The notes: generated by a model from the letters alone, not told the origin. Positions 45,774 through 55,891 are shown, counted from the first letter of the stretch. The stretch is 64,000 nt of DNA from Morganella psychrotolerans (GCF_001676055.1 NZ_LZEX01000034.1:186001-250000), one strand, 5' to 3'. Numbers and translations are program-made.

Positions 45774-47147
45774 TTATTTCAGCAATCTGACTCTGACTGC
45801 TTTACCTTTAATCTTGCCTTGCTGTAACTGTTTACGTGCATGGTTTGCGACGGACTGACGAACGGCAACATAGGTGTGCATAGGGTGAATAACGATTTTA
45901 CCGATATCCGCGCCATTAAGCCCCATATCGCCGGTCATAGCGCCCAGAATATCACCGGGACGCAGTTTGGCTTTCTTGCCGCCGTCAATACACAGCGTTG
46001 CCATTGCCGGCTCCAGCGGGGTGATGGAAAGCCCTGCCGGCACCGGCTGCCAGTTCAGTTTCATCCGGAGCATCTCTTCCAGCGCATTGGCCCGCGGAGC
46101 CTCTTCCGGTGCGCAAAGGCTGACAGCCAGTCCGCTTTCGCCTGCACGGGCAGTACGCCCGATGCGGTGAATATGAATTTCAGGATCCCATGCCAGTTCA
46201 TAGTTAATGACCATTTCCAGGGATTTGATATCCAGCCCGCGGGAAGCAACATCAGTTGCAACCAGCACGCGGCTGCTGCCGTTCGCAAAGCGGATCAGTG
46301 TCTGGTCGCGATCACGCTGCTCCATATCACCGTGCAGTACCAGTACGCTCTGATTGCTGTCGCTCAGGGCGTCAAAGACATCCTGACAATCTATTTTTGT
46401 GTTACAGAACACCACGCAGGAAGCCGGTTGTTCGCGACTCAGTAATTTCTGCAATAAATCAATTTTTCCCCGGCGGGACACTTCATAGAATTGTTGTTCA
46501 ACGGCCGGCAGTTCATCGGTACTGTTTATTTCAATTGTCAGCGGGTCACGCTGAAAGCGACGACTGAACGTTGCAATCTCATCCGGCCAGGTGGCGGAAA
46601 ACAGCAGTGTCTGACGATTTGCCGGGGTGCTGTCCACGATGGTGCTGATATCATCAGCAAAGCCCATATCCAGCATGCGGTCAGCTTCATCCAGAACCAG
46701 GGTCTGCAACGCATCAAGATGCACTGTTTCTTTGCTCAGGTGATCGAGCAGACGACCGGGTGTTGCCACAATGATATGTGCGGCGTGGATCAGAGAATCA
46801 CGCTGAATACTGAACGGCACACCGCCGCACAGAGTCAGAATTTTGATGTTCGGCAGATAACGTGCCAGACGGCGCAGTTCACCGGCGACCTGGTCGGCCA
46901 GTTCACGTGTCGGGCAGAGTACCAGAGATTGGGTTGTGAATTGTCTGGCATCAATCTGCTGTAACAGACCCAGACCAAAAGCCGCGGTTTTACCGCTGCC
47001 GGTTTTTGCCTGGGCGCGGATATCTTTCCCGGCGAGAATTGCCGGCAGTGCCGCTTCCTGAACAGGCGTCATGGTCAGATAGCCCAGTTCAGTCAGGTTG
47101 GCGAGTTGTTCCGCGGGAAGCGCGTTAAGTTCAGCAAATGAGGTCAC
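45774..47147 (-). CDS. dbpA: ATP-dependent RNA helicase DbpA
   Basis: A 457-residue DEAD-box helicase, same length as E. coli DbpA. Motifs: Walker A AKTGSGKTAA, PTRELA, DEAD in LVLDEADRML, SAT, and HRIGRTARAG. The C-terminal RNA-recognition domain (from about 380) binds hairpin 92 of 23S rRNA and directs the helicase to 50S assembly. The start is GTG. In E. coli dbpA is elsewhere near ompG; here it lies between the tonB and yciA genes. Confidence 0.96.
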   Translation of the reverse strand: MTSFAELNALPAEQLANLTELGYLTMTPVQEAALPAILAGKDIRAQAKTGSGKTAAFGLGLLQQIDARQFTTQSLVLCPTRELADQVAGELRRLARYLPNIKILTLCGGVPFSIQRDSLIHAAHIIVATPGRLLDHLSKETVHLDALQTLVLDEADRMLDMGFADDISTIVDSTPANRQTLLFSATWPDEIATFSRRFQRDPLTIEINSTDELPAVEQQFYEVSRRGKIDLLQKLLSREQPASCVVFCNTKIDCQDVFDALSDSNQSVLVLHGDMEQRDRDQTLIRFANGSSRVLVATDVASRGLDIKSLEMVINYELAWDPEIHIHRIGRTARAGESGLAVSLCAPEEAPRANALEEMLRMKLNWQPVPAGLSITPLEPAMATLCIDGGKKAKLRPGDILGAMTGDMGLNGADIGKIVIHPMHTYVAVRQSVANHARKQLQQGKIKGKAVRVRLLK

Positions 47148-47260
47148 AATGAAAATTCCGGATTAAATAAAAAGAGAGATATCCGCTAATGATACTATCC
47201 CTTACCGGTTGTGTCGCGGGGAACCTGCTGTATCCGGTGGCTGTCGTCTGACCCGTGTAC

Positions 47261-47289
47261 AAAAAAGGCCACTCAGTGAGAGTGGCCCG
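47261..47289 (-). terminator. Terminator of yciA
   Basis: On the minus strand a GGCCACTC/GAGTGGCC stem is followed by six U residues, about 25 bases past the yciA stop codon. Confidence 0.85.
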
Positions 47290-47311
47290 GAGGAAATGCA
47301 TTATCTTAATT

Positions 47312-47746
47312 TTAATCGCTGTTACTGCTGCCTAACTGAAAGTTACGCTTTCCGTCAGGTAACGGGCGGGGACGGTTATCAGCGTCAACGGCGACATAGC
47401 AGAACTCTGCTTCTGTCGCTCTGTAGCGGTCGCCGATAGGATCTGTCGCCACTTTTTTCACCCAGACTTCGACTTTGACTGTCATGGATGAATTGCCGGT
47501 TTTCAGACAGCGCGCGTAACAGCAGACCACATCCCCGACAGCGACAGAGCGCAGGAAGGTGATGCCATCGACACGCACGGTGACGACGCGCCCGAGTGCC
47601 ATTTCTTTTGCCAGAATTGCACCGCCGATATCCATTTGTGACATTAACCAGCCGCCGAAAATATCACCGTTGGCGTTGGTATCCATCGGCATGGTTAAGG
47701 TGCGCAGCACCAGTTCCCCGTTAGGTAAACATTGTTGTTGAGTCAT
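47312..47746 (-). CDS. yciA: Acyl-CoA thioester hydrolase YciA
   Basis: A 144-residue hotdog-fold thioesterase. The N-terminal family motif DTNANGDIFGGWLMSQMD contains the catalytic Asn-Asp pair, and VTVRVDGITFLR and VGDVVCCYARC follow. It hydrolyses a broad range of acyl-CoAs and is thought to feed membrane-related functions with its neighbours yciB and yciC. I start at the ATG three codons after a GTG reading, matching E. coli. Confidence 0.95.
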   Translation of the reverse strand: MTQQQCLPNGELVLRTLTMPMDTNANGDIFGGWLMSQMDIGGAILAKEMALGRVVTVRVDGITFLRSVAVGDVVCCYARCLKTGNSSMTVKVEVWVKKVATDPIGDRYRATEAEFCYVAVDADNRPRPLPDGKRNFQLGSSNSD

Positions 47747-47815
47747 GAGAAACACTTACGTCCGTTTGACAAAAAGGATACCGGTTAATGAAAGACAGAT
47801 ATCCGGTTGATTTTA

Positions 47816-48355
47816 TTATTTTTCTTCTTCGCGCGGCAGATGACGGTAAATATATACCACACTGACAAGGGTAAACACCAGCGTTACAGCGGTCAGACCA
47901 AAGACTTTGAAGTTAATCCAGGTATCCATCGACAACCAGAATGCGACATAAATATTCACCGCAGCGCAGATAATAAAGAACAGGGACCAGGCCAGATTCA
48001 GACGTTGCCATACGTGAGGCGGCAGCGTCAGCTCTTTACCCAGCATTTTCTGGATCAGCGGTTTTTTGAAGAACAACTGACTGCCCAGCAATACCAGGGC
48101 AAACAGGGCATAAATAATAGTCACTTTCCATTTGATAAACAGCGGATCATGGAAAACGATGGTCAGTGTGCCGAAAATCGCCACAATCGCAAAGGTGATA
48201 ACGGCAGATTTTTCCAGATGTTTATACAGAAACCAGCGAACAGCGAGTGCCACCGCAGACGCGGCGATTAATGCGCCGGAGGCATAATAGATATCCATGG
48301 TTTTATATATGGCAAAAAAGATAACCAGGGGAATAAAATCGAGTAGTTGCTTCAT
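47816..48355 (-). CDS. yciB: Septation protein A / inner-membrane protein YciB
   Basis: A 179-residue polytopic membrane protein with five or six helices, same length as E. coli YciB. Family marks are the opening [14 protein letters not shown], then [20 protein letters not shown]-like helices and [24 protein letters not shown]. YciB links envelope and cell-division machinery in E. coli and affects septation in Shigella. In E. coli it adjoins yciC; here ~9 kb separate them. Confidence 0.95.
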   Translation of the reverse strand: MKQLLDFIPLVIFFAIYKTMDIYYASGALIAASAVALAVRWFLYKHLEKSAVITFAIVAIFGTLTIVFHDPLFIKWKVTIIYALFALVLLGSQLFFKKPLIQKMLGKELTLPPHVWQRLNLAWSLFFIICAAVNIYVAFWLSMDTWINFKVFGLTAVTLVFTLVSVVYIYRHLPREEEK

Positions 48356-48578
48356 AATTGAGTCAGTCCGAAATTTAAAGTTATTTTAAGCACATTGCCA
48401 TCAGCCGCTTATTTTTAAAGAAAAAAAATATATTACAAATGACTTTGCAATATTTTACCATAAGACGGGCGATGACTATCTTCTTTATCCGCATTCGGTT
48501 ATAAATCAGTTTAATTATTAGCTGTAAAATTAAATTTTACGTCTTAATACGATATTTCTATTTCCATAAGGGGCAATA

Positions 48579-50348
48579 ATGCCGCAAAGCCGACTTCTGC
48601 GCTGGATGCCGGGACTTTCCGTTTTTCTGCACTATGAACGCAAAAACCTGCGTTATGATATCCGCGCCGGGCTTTCTGTTGCCGCGGTCGCATTGCCGGT
48701 CGCGATCGCCTATACCGGGCTGATGGGCATTAATGCGATTGTCGGGCTGTATGCTTGTATTCTGCCGATGGTCACTTATGCTTTGTTCGGCTCATCGCGC
48801 CAGTTGATTGTCGGGCCGGATGCTGCGACCTGCGCCGTCATTGCGGCGGCAATTATTCCGCTGGCGAAAGGCGACCCGGATACGCTCTGGCAACTGGCGA
48901 TCATTATGACGCTGATGACCGGGGTCTGGTGTCTGATAGCCGGTCACTTCAAACTTGCCGCATTCGCTGATTTCCTTTCACAGCCAATTTTACAGGGGCT
49001 GCTTAATGGTGTGGCGGCAACGATTATTGCCGGACAGATTGGTAATGTGCTGGGTGTCTCCGGGCTGCCGTCTCCGCTGATTGAGCGACTGTTTGCCCTA
49101 CCCGGAAAATTACATCTGGTTCACTTCCCGACACTGCTGCTGACCGCTGTCAGCCTGGCGGCGCTGTTGCTGCTGGGTAAAATCCGCCGCAACTGGCCGG
49201 GCCCGCTGATTGTGATGACTATTGCCACACTGGTCAGCGCCGGGATGGATTTTTCCACGATGGGCATCGCGGTTGTCGGTAATCTGGGGGACGGACTGCC
49301 GCACATTAAAATGCCGGCGTTTGACCCGGGGCTGTTGCGTGAACTGGTGATCCCGTCATTAAACTTAGCCGTGATTAGTATCGTCAGCTTTATGATGACG
49401 GTTCGCAGCTTTGCCGAGAAAAACGGCTATGCCATCGACGTGGATCAGGAACTGCGCGCGCAGGGCTATATTAACATCGCCTCCGGTTTGTCCCAGGGAT
49501 TTGCTGTCAGTGCCGCGACCAGCCGGACAGCGGTGAATGACGCCAGTGGAGGGAAAACCCAGATGGTATCATTGATTGCGGCAGGTCTGATCGCGCTGGT
49601 GCTGCTCTTTCTGACCGGGTTTTTAGGTCATATTCCGCTGGCGACCCTCGGTGTGGTTCTGATTTATTCGTCCTGGTCGATGTTCAGTATCCGGCAGATA
49701 TTCTCATTCCGTAAGCGCAATCATTCCGCGTTTACCCTGGCGTTGTTTACCCTGGTCGCTGTCCTGCTGGTGGGATTGATCAACGGTATTGGTTTTGCTG
49801 TTCTGCTGGGATTGATGCAGTTTTTGCGCACCGTCTTCCGTCCGACTGACCAACTGCTGGGCGTGGATGAGCAGGGTATGATCCATTCAATGAATAACAG
49901 CAATGTGGATATTGATCAGGTTGACGGATTAATAATGTACCGGTTCAATTCCCCGCTGACCTATTTCAATGTCGCTTATTTCAAAAAGCGGGTATTGCAG
50001 ATGGTGAATACGGCACCGAAACGCCCGGCCTGGGTGGCGATTGATGCAACAGTCAGCTTTATTAACAATGACATGAGTGTATTTACCACACTGAATGAGC
50101 TGGTGACAGAGCTGAAAATCAAAGGTGTCACCCTGATTCTGGCGGGACGGCGTACAGAATTGACGCGCTGGGTCTCTGAAAATAAAATCAAACGTAATGA
50201 TGATGATTTGATTATTGTGCCCGATCTCTATTTTGCTATCCGCCTGATCCAGAGCAAACAGCAAAGCCGCGTAAAAGCGATGGAAGAAGCGCTGTCACAG
50301 GCGGAAGACGGCATTACGGATGACGGAAAAAAACCGCAGACTGCGTGA
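48579..50348 (+). CDS. SulP-family anion transporter with STAS domain
   Basis: A 589-residue membrane transporter: about 11-12 helices in the first 420 residues, starting with RYDIRAGLSVAAVALPVAIAYTGLMGI and the GPDAATCAVIAAAIIPLA segment, then a C-terminal STAS domain (about 440-560). SulP proteins carry sulphate, bicarbonate or dicarboxylates. It is not a close match to E. coli DauA in the N-terminal region, so I give no gene name. It stands alone with a weak ribosome site and faces qseC convergently. Confidence 0.88.
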   Translation: MPQSRLLRWMPGLSVFLHYERKNLRYDIRAGLSVAAVALPVAIAYTGLMGINAIVGLYACILPMVTYALFGSSRQLIVGPDAATCAVIAAAIIPLAKGDPDTLWQLAIIMTLMTGVWCLIAGHFKLAAFADFLSQPILQGLLNGVAATIIAGQIGNVLGVSGLPSPLIERLFALPGKLHLVHFPTLLLTAVSLAALLLLGKIRRNWPGPLIVMTIATLVSAGMDFSTMGIAVVGNLGDGLPHIKMPAFDPGLLRELVIPSLNLAVISIVSFMMTVRSFAEKNGYAIDVDQELRAQGYINIASGLSQGFAVSAATSRTAVNDASGGKTQMVSLIAAGLIALVLLFLTGFLGHIPLATLGVVLIYSSWSMFSIRQIFSFRKRNHSAFTLALFTLVAVLLVGLINGIGFAVLLGLMQFLRTVFRPTDQLLGVDEQGMIHSMNNSNVDIDQVDGLIMYRFNSPLTYFNVAYFKKRVLQMVNTAPKRPAWVAIDATVSFINNDMSVFTTLNELVTELKIKGVTLILAGRRTELTRWVSENKIKRNDDDLIIVPDLYFAIRLIQSKQQSRVKAMEEALSQAEDGITDDGKKPQTA

Positions 50349-51698
50349 TCACCAGCTTATTATCACACAAAATCCGCCCTGCGGACCCCGGCGGAACTGT
50401 ATGGTCAGATGATGCAGTTCCGCAATGCGTTTCACGATAGATAATCCCAGCCCGCTGCCGGTTTTTTCCTGTCCCGGCGGGCGGTAAAAACGCTCTCCTA
50501 ACCTGGCCTGTACATCCTCACTGACACCCGGTCCGTCATCTTCAATTACCAACTGTTGCGGGCTGAGTATTAACTGAACATTACCACCATCCCGCCCGTA
50601 GCGGACGGCGTTATGCAGCAGATTACGCAGCATGACAGTCAGAAGAAGGTGTTCACCGCTGATAGTTTGTGCAGGATCTGTGATTATTTTGCGCACAGTA
50701 ACCCGGTGTTCATCCGCCTCATTCTGAGTTTGTGCAACTGCATCACTGATGATATCCGTCCAGCGCAACAGTGTGCAACTGACCGGTTGTGATTGGGATT
50801 CCAGTCGCGACAGTGTCAGTAACTGATCCACCAGGCGCGTTGCCCGGTCGATACCGGTTAACAGATTGGCGACAACGTGTTCGCGGGTCGCCGGGTCGTC
50901 TCCGGCAATCTGCATCACTTCTGATTGTATCCGCAGGGCTGCCAGCGGACTGCGTAATTCATGAGCAGCATCAGAGGTAAACTGACTCTCCCGTTCCCGT
51001 AAATCGCGGATGCGTGTAAATAATCCGTTCAGCGCATCCAGCATCGGTTTTACCTCACGGGGCAGCAACGGCGGGGCAACAGGGGTGAGATCGGCAGGGT
51101 TACGGCGCTGTAACTGACGGGCAAGCAGGCGCAATGGCTTCAGTGAACGTGTCAGCAGCCATAAAAACAGCAGCAGCATTACCGGCAGCGCAACCAGCCA
51201 GGGAATAACCTGTGCGGTGATAATTTTCAGCCCGGTATCCTCGCGGTACTCCCATTCCTGACCGACCACAATGACATAGTGACCATCGACAGACGGCAGT
51301 TGCACAAAGCGCCATTTATCACTGTCATCAATCAGTGAGTCATCACGAAAGCCGGATTTTTTATCGGCAAAGGGAATTTTTCTGCCATTTTCGCCATCAT
51401 CAAGTACCCGTTCTCCTTGCGGGGTAAAAATAGCAAAGGCGAGAGCATCATCATCCTGTTTTCCCCGGTTACCGGAGAGGATTTTTTTTGTTTTCTTAAT
51501 TATGGACGGCGGAAGATCCAGATTGGATGGCAAAACAGACAGGCGTTTGGCAAAGGCCATCTGTTGTGTGTCGAATAATTCATTAAGGGATTTTGTGGTC
51601 TGGAACCAGGCAAATACGCTGGCGGTGCCCCAGGTTATCAGTGAGAGTAGCAGCAGCAAGCCGCCCAGGCGAAGACGCAGACTAAAGATTTTCATCAT
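50349..51698 (-). CDS. qseC: Sensor histidine kinase QseC
   Basis: A 449-residue two-component sensor: first helix (about 8-30), periplasmic domain with [26 protein letters not shown], second helix (about 163-183), HAMP, H-box with His 246 in [14 protein letters not shown]-box [10 protein letters not shown], and G-boxes DDGPGV and GSGLGLSIV. QseC senses catecholamines and autoinducer-3 in E. coli. It overlaps the 3' end of qseB. E. coli QseC has 449 residues. Confidence 0.93.
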   Translation of the reverse strand: MMKIFSLRLRLGGLLLLLSLITWGTASVFAWFQTTKSLNELFDTQQMAFAKRLSVLPSNLDLPPSIIKKTKKILSGNRGKQDDDALAFAIFTPQGERVLDDGENGRKIPFADKKSGFRDDSLIDDSDKWRFVQLPSVDGHYVIVVGQEWEYREDTGLKIITAQVIPWLVALPVMLLLFLWLLTRSLKPLRLLARQLQRRNPADLTPVAPPLLPREVKPMLDALNGLFTRIRDLRERESQFTSDAAHELRSPLAALRIQSEVMQIAGDDPATREHVVANLLTGIDRATRLVDQLLTLSRLESQSQPVSCTLLRWTDIISDAVAQTQNEADEHRVTVRKIITDPAQTISGEHLLLTVMLRNLLHNAVRYGRDGGNVQLILSPQQLVIEDDGPGVSEDVQARLGERFYRPPGQEKTGSGLGLSIVKRIAELHHLTIQFRRGPQGGFCVIISW

Positions 51699-52353
51699 TA
51701 TTACCCAGAATATAGCCGATGCCGTGGCGTGTTTTGATAAATTCGCGGCCTAACTTACGGCGCAGATGGTGGATATGCACTTCGACTGCATTGCTGGATA
51801 CCTCTTCATCCCAGTTATACAATTTTTCTTCAATCATGGCGCGGGTGAGGACTTTCTGCGGGTTATTCAAAAACAGCGCGAGCAGGGCGAGTTCTTTCCC
51901 TTTCAGGGAAACCGGTACGCCGTTGCGGGTGACGGTCATCGCGACAGGATCCATCTCCACATTGCCGTGTGCCAGTTTTGCAGATAATTGTCCATGGCGG
52001 CGGCGGATCAGCGCCTGCAGGCGCGCAGCAACTTCCGCCAGGGCAAACGGCTTACACAGATAATCATCCGCTCCCTGCTGTAACCCGCCGACCCGCTGCT
52101 CCAGCGCATCACGGGCCGTTAAAATCAGCACCGACTCATCACGGCTCTGCGCCCGCCACTGCCTGAGAATATCCAACCCGTCAATTCCCGGCAGAGACAG
52201 ATCGAGGATCACCGCATCATAGGGAGCGGAAAACAGCGCCTGCTGCCCGGTTATGCCATCCGTAAACCAATCTACGGTAAAGCCGAGTTTTGTCAGCCCG
52301 ATTTTCAGTCCGTCGCCAATCAGGCGGTCATCTTCAATTAATAAAATTCGCAT
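51682..52353 (-). CDS. qseB: Response regulator QseB
   Basis: A 223-residue OmpR/PhoB-type regulator: receiver with DD at 8-9, phospho-acceptor Asp 51 and lysine in LCKPFAL, followed by a winged-helix DNA-binding domain with the [11 protein letters not shown] recognition segment. The gene overlaps qseC by 17 bases and stands divergent from ygiW with an ERIC and QseB-type repeats between. The E. coli order ygiW-qseBC is kept. Confidence 0.94.
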   Translation of the reverse strand: MRILLIEDDRLIGDGLKIGLTKLGFTVDWFTDGITGQQALFSAPYDAVILDLSLPGIDGLDILRQWRAQSRDESVLILTARDALEQRVGGLQQGADDYLCKPFALAEVAARLQALIRRRHGQLSAKLAHGNVEMDPVAMTVTRNGVPVSLKGKELALLALFLNNPQKVLTRAMIEEKLYNWDEEVSSNAVEVHIHHLRRKLGREFIKTRHGIGYILGNNDENL

Positions 52354-52370
52354 TATATTTATCCCCGGGG

Positions 52371-52498
52371 TATTTACCCAACGTCATTCAAATTGCAGGC
52401 AGGCGGCAAGGGAAGACAGGCGGGGAGCATACATTAGTATGTGACCCGGCTGGCTGAGTGCGGACAAAGAACCTGCAAATTGAATGAATAAGGGTATA
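52371..52498. repeat. ERIC element between qseB and ygiW
   Basis: Full-length copy in the same orientation as the copy at 36198, from TATTTACCCAACGTCATTC to GAATGAATAAGGGTATA. It separates the qseB start from the QseB-box near ygiW and may disturb shared promoter control. Confidence 0.9.
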
Positions 52499-52580
52499 GC
52501 TGTGGTAGTTTTAGCGCAGATGCCACAGGATAACCACCTGTTTTGTCTAAAATTAAAAATATAATTAAAAATAGGCTATC

Positions 52581-52597
52581 TTTAAGATCCTGTTAAG
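52581..52597 (+). promoter_or_regulatory. QseB/PmrA-type direct repeat
   Basis: TTTAAG-ATCCT-GTTAAG has two half-sites spaced by five bases, which is the OmpR-class PmrA/QseB binding pattern (YTTAAK-N5-YTTAAK). It is about 60 bases ahead of ygiW, overlapping the expected promoter. Known ygiW regulation by QseB in E. coli supports it. Confidence 0.5.
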
Positions 52598-52658
52598 AAC
52601 TTAATGGTTAAATGCATCTCATGAAGCAACAATGCTTCCTTATATCAGGAGATAAACA

Positions 52659-53075
52659 ATGAAAAAATTACCTGCACTCGCATTACTTGCTACATTACTG
52701 GCCGGCTCCGCAGGCTCCGTTTTTGCTGCAACAAACGGTGGGTTTGAAGGTCCGGGCGCACCATCTGCAACCTCTGCCACCACAACACAAGCAGGCGGAT
52801 TTAGTGGTCCGGATGCCCGTAAAATGACAGTTGCCGATGCGCTGAAATTATCCGATGACGCAAATGTTGTGCTGCGCGGAAAAATTGTCAGCCAGATTGA
52901 TAAGAAGCATTACGAATTTAAAGACAGCACCGGCACCATCCGTGTGGAAATTTCCCCGAAACGCTGGGATGGTTTAAAAGTCACCCCGCAGGATGAAATT
53001 GAAGTCGAAGGGGAAATAGATAAAGAGTGGAATAAAACCGAGCTGGATGTAAAAGCGGTACGCAAGGTTCAGTAA
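52659..53075 (+). CDS. ygiW: YgiW/YdeI family periplasmic OB-fold stress protein
   Basis: A 138-residue protein with a signal peptide (about 1-23), a low-complexity Thr/Ser/Gly linker (with two FxGP repeats, GGFEGPGA and GGFSGPDA), and a C-terminal BOF (OB-fold) domain starting about residue 60 with MTVADALKLSDDANVVLRGKI and ending DVKAVRKV. Family members protect against peroxide and cationic peptides. It stands divergent from qseBC as in E. coli. Confidence 0.92.
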   Translation: MKKLPALALLATLLAGSAGSVFAATNGGFEGPGAPSATSATTTQAGGFSGPDARKMTVADALKLSDDANVVLRGKIVSQIDKKHYEFKDSTGTIRVEISPKRWDGLKVTPQDEIEVEGEIDKEWNKTELDVKAVRKVQ

Positions 53076-53116
53076 TCACGCAATACTTAGTTTTGAAAAT
53101 GCCCTGTGATGGTGAT

Positions 53117-53142
53117 GCCAGTCAGGTAAGTAACTGACTGGC
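53117..53142 (+). terminator. Stem-loop after ygiW
   Basis: GCCAGTCAG pairs perfectly with CTGACTGGC, loop of eight bases, short T-rich tail; about 40 bases past the ygiW stop codon. Confidence 0.6.
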
Positions 53143-53333
53143 TATTTGTTTGAGATTCTATTGTATTTATATGGTTCTTCTTTCCTTCATTCAGATCGTC
53201 TGAGTCGTTTTTAGACACAGCTTGAATTAGCGTTAAAAACTGATAATGACAATATGGTAGATGGTGATAATTCAGACAACTAATTTAACGTGATATAATT
53301 GGAACAGGCAAACCCCCGAACCAAGGTTTTACA

Positions 53334-53594
53334 ATGGCGTTTAATTGTCCAAAATGCGGCGCCGCATCCTGGACTCGCACCAGCGAGCCGGTAACTGAAG
53401 AAACAAAACGCAGCTATCACCAATGTCAGAATATTTTGTGTGGCTGCACATTTACCACCCTGACAAGCGTAGAGCGGTATTTAACAAAACCAGACCCGCA
53501 GCCACTGCCAACAGGGTTCCGCCTGCCGGAGAATGCGTTTCCGAAAAGCCATTACGGCGAAAATCAGTTGGATATGTTTTCAGGAAGCATATAA
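53334..53594 (+). CDS. Ogr/Delta-like zinc-finger regulator (phage late activator)
   Basis: An 86-residue protein with the Ogr cysteine pattern: CPKCG at the start and a later C...C pair (YHQCQNILCGCTF). Ogr/Delta proteins of P2/P4-like phages bind RNA polymerase alpha and turn on late genes. No late genes are nearby, so this is a phage remnant or a satellite-type regulator. AAGG lies ahead of the ATG. It opens a low-GC accessory block that also holds the Septu-like pair. Confidence 0.75.
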   Translation: MAFNCPKCGAASWTRTSEPVTEETKRSYHQCQNILCGCTFTTLTSVERYLTKPDPQPLPTGFRLPENAFPKSHYGENQLDMFSGSI

Positions 53595-53609
53595 CAGGGT
53601 GTCAGAACT

Positions 53610-53858
53610 ATGTTTATTGAAGACAATGGAACACGATATGAGATTATCAGGGGGAGTGATGTTGTCAGAGACGGAATGTACCTTGAACTGAGCTTGCCGG
53701 ATACATATCCTGTAGAGCAACTGGCAGAGATATTTTATTCAGATGTGACTCATGATTTTATTATCAGTATTTTTGCGGACAGTTTGCCGTTATCGGTTAT
53801 TGAGATACTTGTAGCGGAAGCCAAAGTTTTACTTCCGCTAAAAAAGCCCCTTAATTGA
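53610..53858 (+). CDS. Hypothetical protein, 82 aa
   Basis: A small acidic soluble protein with no recognised motif, 15 bases after the Ogr-like gene and thus probably cotranscribed. A short hairpin (GCCCCTTAA/TTGAGGGGC) overlaps its 3' end. Likely of phage origin. Confidence 0.5.
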   Translation: MFIEDNGTRYEIIRGSDVVRDGMYLELSLPDTYPVEQLAEIFYSDVTHDFIISIFADSLPLSVIEILVAEAKVLLPLKKPLN

Positions 53859-54049
53859 GGGGCATGCTATTAATATGTACTAGCTCAGACCTGATCTGAC
53901 GGTTTTCACTGGCAGCATACCATCAAATCTGACAGTCTGCTTTGAGCGAGAAGCGAACATGCGATATATTTAAAACACTTACTGGTGGTGATTAAAGTAG
54001 ATAGATGACAACAGCAATTTTATGAATTGCAATGTTATGAGGTCACAAT

Positions 54050-54068
54050 GTAAGATTTGTTATCTTAC
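54050..54068 (+). promoter_or_regulatory. Hairpin enclosing the proposed TTG start of the PtuA-like gene
   Basis: GTAAGAT-TTGTT-ATCTTAC is a perfect 7-bp inverted repeat whose loop contains the TTG start. The nearest GAGG is well placed for an ATG at 54047 that is directly followed by a stop codon. The start region is therefore unusual, and either the hairpin limits expression or a small sequence error is present. Confidence 0.4.
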
Positions 54069-55266
54069 AATCAGATTAGCGATAATGAAATGCTTAATGC
54101 TCACAAACTTTTAACTTCTCAAAACGATTATTTTATTCTGGTGGGAAAAAATGGGAGTGGTAAAAGCCGACTGCTGCATGATCTGGCAGAGGATCTACAT
54201 AATTCAGGTTACAACACTATTACTGTATCAAATACTCTATTTGATAAATTTGAAGTTCATCCCCAAAGCCTTTATTATAGCTATATAGGAAGTAAGTTAG
54301 GTAGAAACTTCCCTGCTCAAGCAATAAAGAATACTCTTTCAACTGAAAGCCCCAAAAAAGTAAGTCACATTTTTTCAGTTTTAAATCACATAGGATATGA
54401 ACAAAAAATTGGTATCAAGGTAAAATTTAGGAAAAAATTCAAAGACGCAATTAGATATTCCACAAATGCATTTGATGATTATTATCCAATTTTTTTTTGA
54501 TAGCAGCGACCAAAAAATACCGGATGAACTTAAAATGGCAATAGATAAAGCCATTCATCAGATAAAGCGTGGCTATAGTGTTTTAGTCTGGCTGACCGGT
54601 AATGATAACGTTTTTTATGAGGGTAATTTCGATTCTTATTTAATCTTATTAAAGTTTGAGAGACTTTTAAAAAAAGCAAAAATAATATCCAATATAGAAG
54701 TGTTTTTAAGTAAAAATAATCATGTATTCCCCATAAGTCAAGCAAGTTCAGGTGAGTTATCGTTTATCGCTTTACTTGTTCATATTGCTTTTTGCGTAAA
54801 CGGTTATTCTTTTATATTCATTGATGAACCTGAAAATAGTTTGCATCCAAAATGGCAAAATAAATATTTGGATTTTTTAAGGGGGTCGATTGGTTATAAT
54901 AAATGTATAGTTGTTGTAGCGACGCATTCACCTATAATTATTACTTCAATATCAGAGAGTAATCAAGCTTCAATTTACAAGCGTGGAGTTTATGGGTTTG
55001 AAGAAGTAAATTCTTATGATGACAGTACTGAAGAATTATATATTGATTACTTCGACATACTAACACCTAAAAATAGAGCGCTATCTAACAGATGTGTAGA
55101 TATTATAGACCAATTTACTATTGGGGAAATTTCATTACAAACAGCGAGGGATCGTTTGTCAAAATTTGAGGAAATGGCAAATGATTCCGCCCAAAAAGAA
55201 TTCCTTTTAGGTGTAAATTCATTACTTACAAAAGTCAATCATAAAAAACGGAATGACCATGAATAA
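54057..55266 (+). pseudogene. Septu-like ATPase (PtuA-like), frameshifted
   Basis: An AAA/ABC-type ATPase with Walker A LVGKNGSGKS at about 28-37, signature-like QASSGELSFIAL, Walker B FIFIDEPENSLHPKW, and switch ATHSP. In the sequence as given a run of nine T near 54490-54498 shifts the frame after DDYYPI; with eight T the two halves join into one ~402-residue protein. It overlaps the HNH gene by 14 bases, the PtuAB arrangement of the Septu anti-phage system. No reverse transcriptase is nearby, so this is not a retron-linked PtuAB. AT-rich base composition indicates transfer. Confidence 0.7.
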
Positions 55267-55891
55267 TATTTCATTCCTTGCTGAAGAGCAAGATTTAATG
55301 AATCGAGCAATAGCGGAAGGTCATACTTTTTGGGGGGATAAAACTCTTAATTCTCTTAAAGGAAAGATTAAAGATCATTTACGTGAAAAGCAAGAAGAAT
55401 GCTGTTGTTATTGTTCACGAAATATAGATGATGAATTTAGTATGGTGCTTGATATAGAACATATTATTCCAAAATCAAAGATTACATCTGAAATGTTTGA
55501 AATGATGAACCTAGCAGTATCTTGTAAAAGATGTAATATGAGAATTAAAGGAGACGACGTATCATTCATTAATGATGAATTTCAGCATTTTAAAGAAACA
55601 GGTGATTACTATCTATCAGGTAGCTATAAATTTATTCATCCTAATCTTGATAGTTGGGATGAAAATCTGATTTACACTGTAGCTCAAGTCAATAGAAAAA
55701 AGATGGTTTATTATCAGGTCGTTCAGGATAGTTCTAAAGGGAGCTATGCAAAAAAATACTTTGAGTTGGATAAAATACAAGCAAATACTTTTGATGAAGC
55801 GCAGGACGCCACTAGTAGAAAAGAGCCGATAGACCCTACAATCGCCGAAGAATATTCAAGGTTAGTAAATTCTATGTTAGGGCGACAATAA
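55253..55891 (+). CDS. HNH endonuclease (PtuB-like)
   Basis: A 212-residue nuclease with the HNH/TIGR02646-type core: CCCYC zinc cysteines at about 47-51, DIEHIIPKSK with the catalytic histidine near 68, an asparagine in MNLAVSC, and CKRCN. The N-terminus (LAEEQDLMNRAI) and C-terminus (RLVNSMLG) are helical. PtuB cleaves phage DNA when PtuA ATPase permits. It overlaps the ATPase gene and ends the transcript. Substantially AT-rich. Confidence 0.82.
   Translation: MTMNNISFLAEEQDLMNRAIAEGHTFWGDKTLNSLKGKIKDHLREKQEECCCYCSRNIDDEFSMVLDIEHIIPKSKITSEMFEMMNLAVSCKRCNMRIKGDDVSFINDEFQHFKETGDYYLSGSYKFIHPNLDSWDENLIYTVAQVNRKKMVYYQVVQDSSKGSYAKKYFELDKIQANTFDEAQDATSRKEPIDPTIAEEYSRLVNSMLGRQ

Noticed and set aside
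45840-46445. 201-residue plus-strand ORF
   Set aside because: Antisense shadow of dbpA, whose protein is fully conserved.
53334-55891. Possibility that the PtuAB-like pair is part of a retron
   Set aside because: No reverse transcriptase gene or msr/msd-like structure within the accessory block.
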